Of a stretch of DNA of 64,000 bases, positions 62,563-64,000 are shown piece by piece. Below the pieces are notes generated by a model. It saw only the letters and a list, made by a program, of their open reading frames with translations. It made no database searches and was not told where the DNA came from. Both the position numbers and the translations under genes were made by a program. Source of the stretch: JAJNPS01 sp031378845 (GTDB lineage: Bacteria; Pseudomonadota; Alphaproteobacteria; Rhodobacterales; Rhodobacteraceae). Each line of letters starts with the position of its first letter. The stretch's first letter is position 1. The stretch spans positions 310,001-374,000 of the forward strand of contig JANNES010000015.1 of NCBI GenBank assembly GCA_031378845.1. Direction: 5' to 3'.

Positions 62563-64000
62563 CAGGCAGCGTCCTGCCAATAGAATCGCGCCAAAAGATC
62601 TGCAGTCGTCATGCCCTCTGGAACGACCATGCACGTCTGCCGACCATCTTGCAGAATGACGATCCGATCACAGAGCCCCAAAAGTTCGGGCAAGTCGCTT
62701 GAGGCCAACAAGACGGAACAGCCCTGCGCGCTCATTTCCCGGATCAGCGTGTAGATTTCAAATTTCGCGCCAACATCGACACCCCGGGTTGGTTCGTCCA
62801 GCAACAACAGTCGCGGCGTCCCGGCCATCGCACGCGCAAAGACGACCTTTTGCTGGTTTCCACCGCTTAGGTCGCCGACAGACTGCTCTGTTCCGGTCGC
62901 CCGCAACTGCACGTGCCGCGCCAGATCACGTGCGCGATGCGTCTCAGATCCTTTGCGCGCGAAAACACCGTAGTCGGCCAGATGGGGCAATAGCATGTTG
63001 GCACGGATGGGCATCCGCAGCATCAAGCCCTCACTCCGCCGATCGCGCGGGATATAGGCAATGCCGCGCGACCACGCTTCGGAAGGCGACTTCGGAACCG
63101 CGCGCCCAAGCACCACCAACTGTCCCTTCGTTACCTTTTCAATCCCTAAGAAAAGCTGCACCAGTTCCGTTTGTCCGGCATCGGAAAGGCCCGCAATGCC
63201 GAAGATCTCTCCCTCTCTCACGGAAAAGTTCGCGTCTCGGAGGCGCTGCGAAGACAGGCCCGTCACAACAGCGCTCACGCGCTGTCCAACCGCTTTGGTC
63301 CGTGCCGGGAAGGCATCCCCAAGGTCCTTGCCGGTCATCGCATGAATGATGGCCATGCGCGACACTGTGGCGACTTTTTCAGTCATGACCCCGATCCCAT
63401 CCCGCAGCACCGTCACGTCGTCACAGATTTTCATGATCTCATTCATTCGGTGCGAGACGTAAAGGATCGCAGCGCCCTCGGACTTGAGCCGCTGAATGAC
63501 CGCAAAAAGCCGTTCAGACTCTGTTTCGGATAAGGCTGCAGTGGGTTCGTCCAGCACATAAAGACACGGCCTTTTCTCTCCTGGTGCCGCAACAAGGGCT
63601 GATGCTATTCGCACCAGCATCCGGTCAACCGTGCTGAGCGCGCCGACTTGCCGTGCGGGATCGATATGCGTGATCCCCAGTGTTTCCAGCGCCTCTCGCG
63701 CCAGGCCGTGCAGCTTTCGCCAATTGATCAATAGGCCAAAGCGCTGCGGTAAATCGCGCGCCAGAAAGATGTTTTCGGCCACACTCAACTGCGGCACGAC
63801 GTTCAGTTCTTGATGGATGAACCGGAACCCTGCTCGGGTCGCATCTTTGCCCGACTTAAGTGTAACCGCCTGACCGTCCCGCTCAACGGTCATCTTGTCC
63901 GCCGGAACGACCCCGGCGATCAACTTGATCAGCGTGCTTTTCCCGGCTCCGTTTTCGCCCATCAGGGCGTGCACCCGCCCGGCAGCGAGTTCCAGCGTTA
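62562..64000 (-). CDS. Sugar ABC transporter ATP-binding protein (5' end outside window)
   Basis: Partial: the frame is open to the window edge. Two nucleotide-binding domains in one chain, as in RbsA/XylG/MglA. First domain: Walker A GENGAGKST, Q-loop FIHQELNVVPQLSV and Walker B CLYVLDEPTAALS, with an altered signature (ALSTVDRMLV). Second domain: its own LSGGNQQKVVFARAM and LLLLDEPTRGVDVG, while its Walker A equivalent reads GLSDAGQTEL, the usual degenerate form of this class. Coupled to the permease gene by a TGATG overlap. Confidence 0.92.
   Translation of the reverse strand, partial: TLELAAGRVHALMGENGAGKSTLIKLIAGVVPADKMTVERDGQAVTLKSGKDATRAGFRFIHQELNVVPQLSVAENIFLARDLPQRFGLLINWRKLHGLAREALETLGITHIDPARQVGALSTVDRMLVRIASALVAAPGEKRPCLYVLDEPTAALSETESERLFAVIQRLKSEGAAILYVSHRMNEIMKICDDVTVLRDGIGVMTEKVATVSRMAIIHAMTGKDLGDAFPARTKAVGQRVSAVVTGLSSQRLRDANFSVREGEIFGIAGLSDAGQTELVQLFLGIEKVTKGQLVVLGRAVPKSPSEAWSRGIAYIPRDRRSEGLMLRMPIRANMLLPHLADYGVFARKGSETHRARDLARHVQLRATGTEQSVGDLSGGNQQKVVFARAMAGTPRLLLLDEPTRGVDVGAKFEIYTLIREMSAQGCSVLLASSDLPELLGLCDRIVILQDGRQTCMVVPEGMTTADLLARFYWQDAA

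Noticed and set aside
1..64000. CRISPR arrays, intact insertion sequences or prophage genes
   Set aside because: No regularly spaced direct repeats, no transposase or integrase frame and no phage structural gene was recognised anywhere in the window.

Overview
The window is GC-rich chromosomal DNA from an alphaproteobacterium of the Rhodobacterales (Roseobacter/Rhodobacter group). Evidence: the regB / senC-regA-hvrA photosynthesis and redox regulatory cluster, CcrM with GANTC sites in its own leader, a PAS-only DivL homologue, the hemD-Mic60-HemY block, DUF2125 and DUF4170 proteins, and the addBA-trxA string. Almost every base lies in densely packed housekeeping genes with many 4-nt ATGA or 1-nt TGATG overlaps. 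No prophage, intact insertion sequence or CRISPR array was seen.

Layout. 1-11 kb: the 3' end of an aminotransferase gene, ftsK, an opposite-strand pair (MDR oxidoreductase and a SnoaL-like gene carrying two compensating frameshifts), lolA, a lytic-transglycosylase lipoprotein, hspQ, an anti-sigma-antagonist/anti-sigma pair, gamma-glutamyltransferase and a BaiN-type flavoprotein. 11-12 kb: a gene-poor stretch with remnants of an ABC transporter. 12-18 kb: two SDR enzymes, DUF2125, an LLM flavin monooxygenase and a PuuB-like oxidase. 18-25 kb: DUF4170, a divergent WaaA-like transferase, lpxK, then dciA-like/dsbA/caiB on the minus strand, mutY and an AlkB-type hydroxylase. 25-30 kb: a CadC-like TPR regulator with a small downstream gene, ccrM, rnhB and a small exported protein. 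30-36 kb: a membrane protein with a C-terminal winged helix and its overlapping small partner, glpD, and the hslV-DUF2157-hslU operon. 36-47 kb: a long minus-strand string divL-tsaE-amgK-murU-addB-addA-trxA. 47-54 kb: regB, senC, regA, hvrA, LysR, a 47-aa gene, an HD hydrolase, ahcY and DUF2853. 54-61 kb: DUF1761, EVE, YciI, gpsA and tsaD, then hemD-Mic60-hemY and tRNA-Thr(CGU). 61-64 kb: gene remnants and a sugar ABC transporter that runs off the window.

How the genes connect. Cell-cycle control appears twice: a perfect palindromic CtrA box (TTAA-N7-TTAAC) sits 57 nt upstream of divL, whose product acts in the CtrA phosphorelay in relatives, and three GANTC sites cluster within 39 bp upstream of ccrM. 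Redox control is complete (RegB kinase with its redox Cys, RegA regulator, SenC, HvrA). Envelope biogenesis (lolA, lpxK, WaaA-like, amgK/murU, SLT lipoprotein) and genome maintenance (ftsK, mutY, addAB, rnhB) dominate the rest.

The least explained items are the C-terminal winged-helix membrane protein with its secreted partner, several small genes with strong ribosome binding sites, a WaaA homologue lacking canonical catalytic motifs, and an apparently orphan terminator at about 54.15 kb. All assignments are from reading the sequence; no searches were run.
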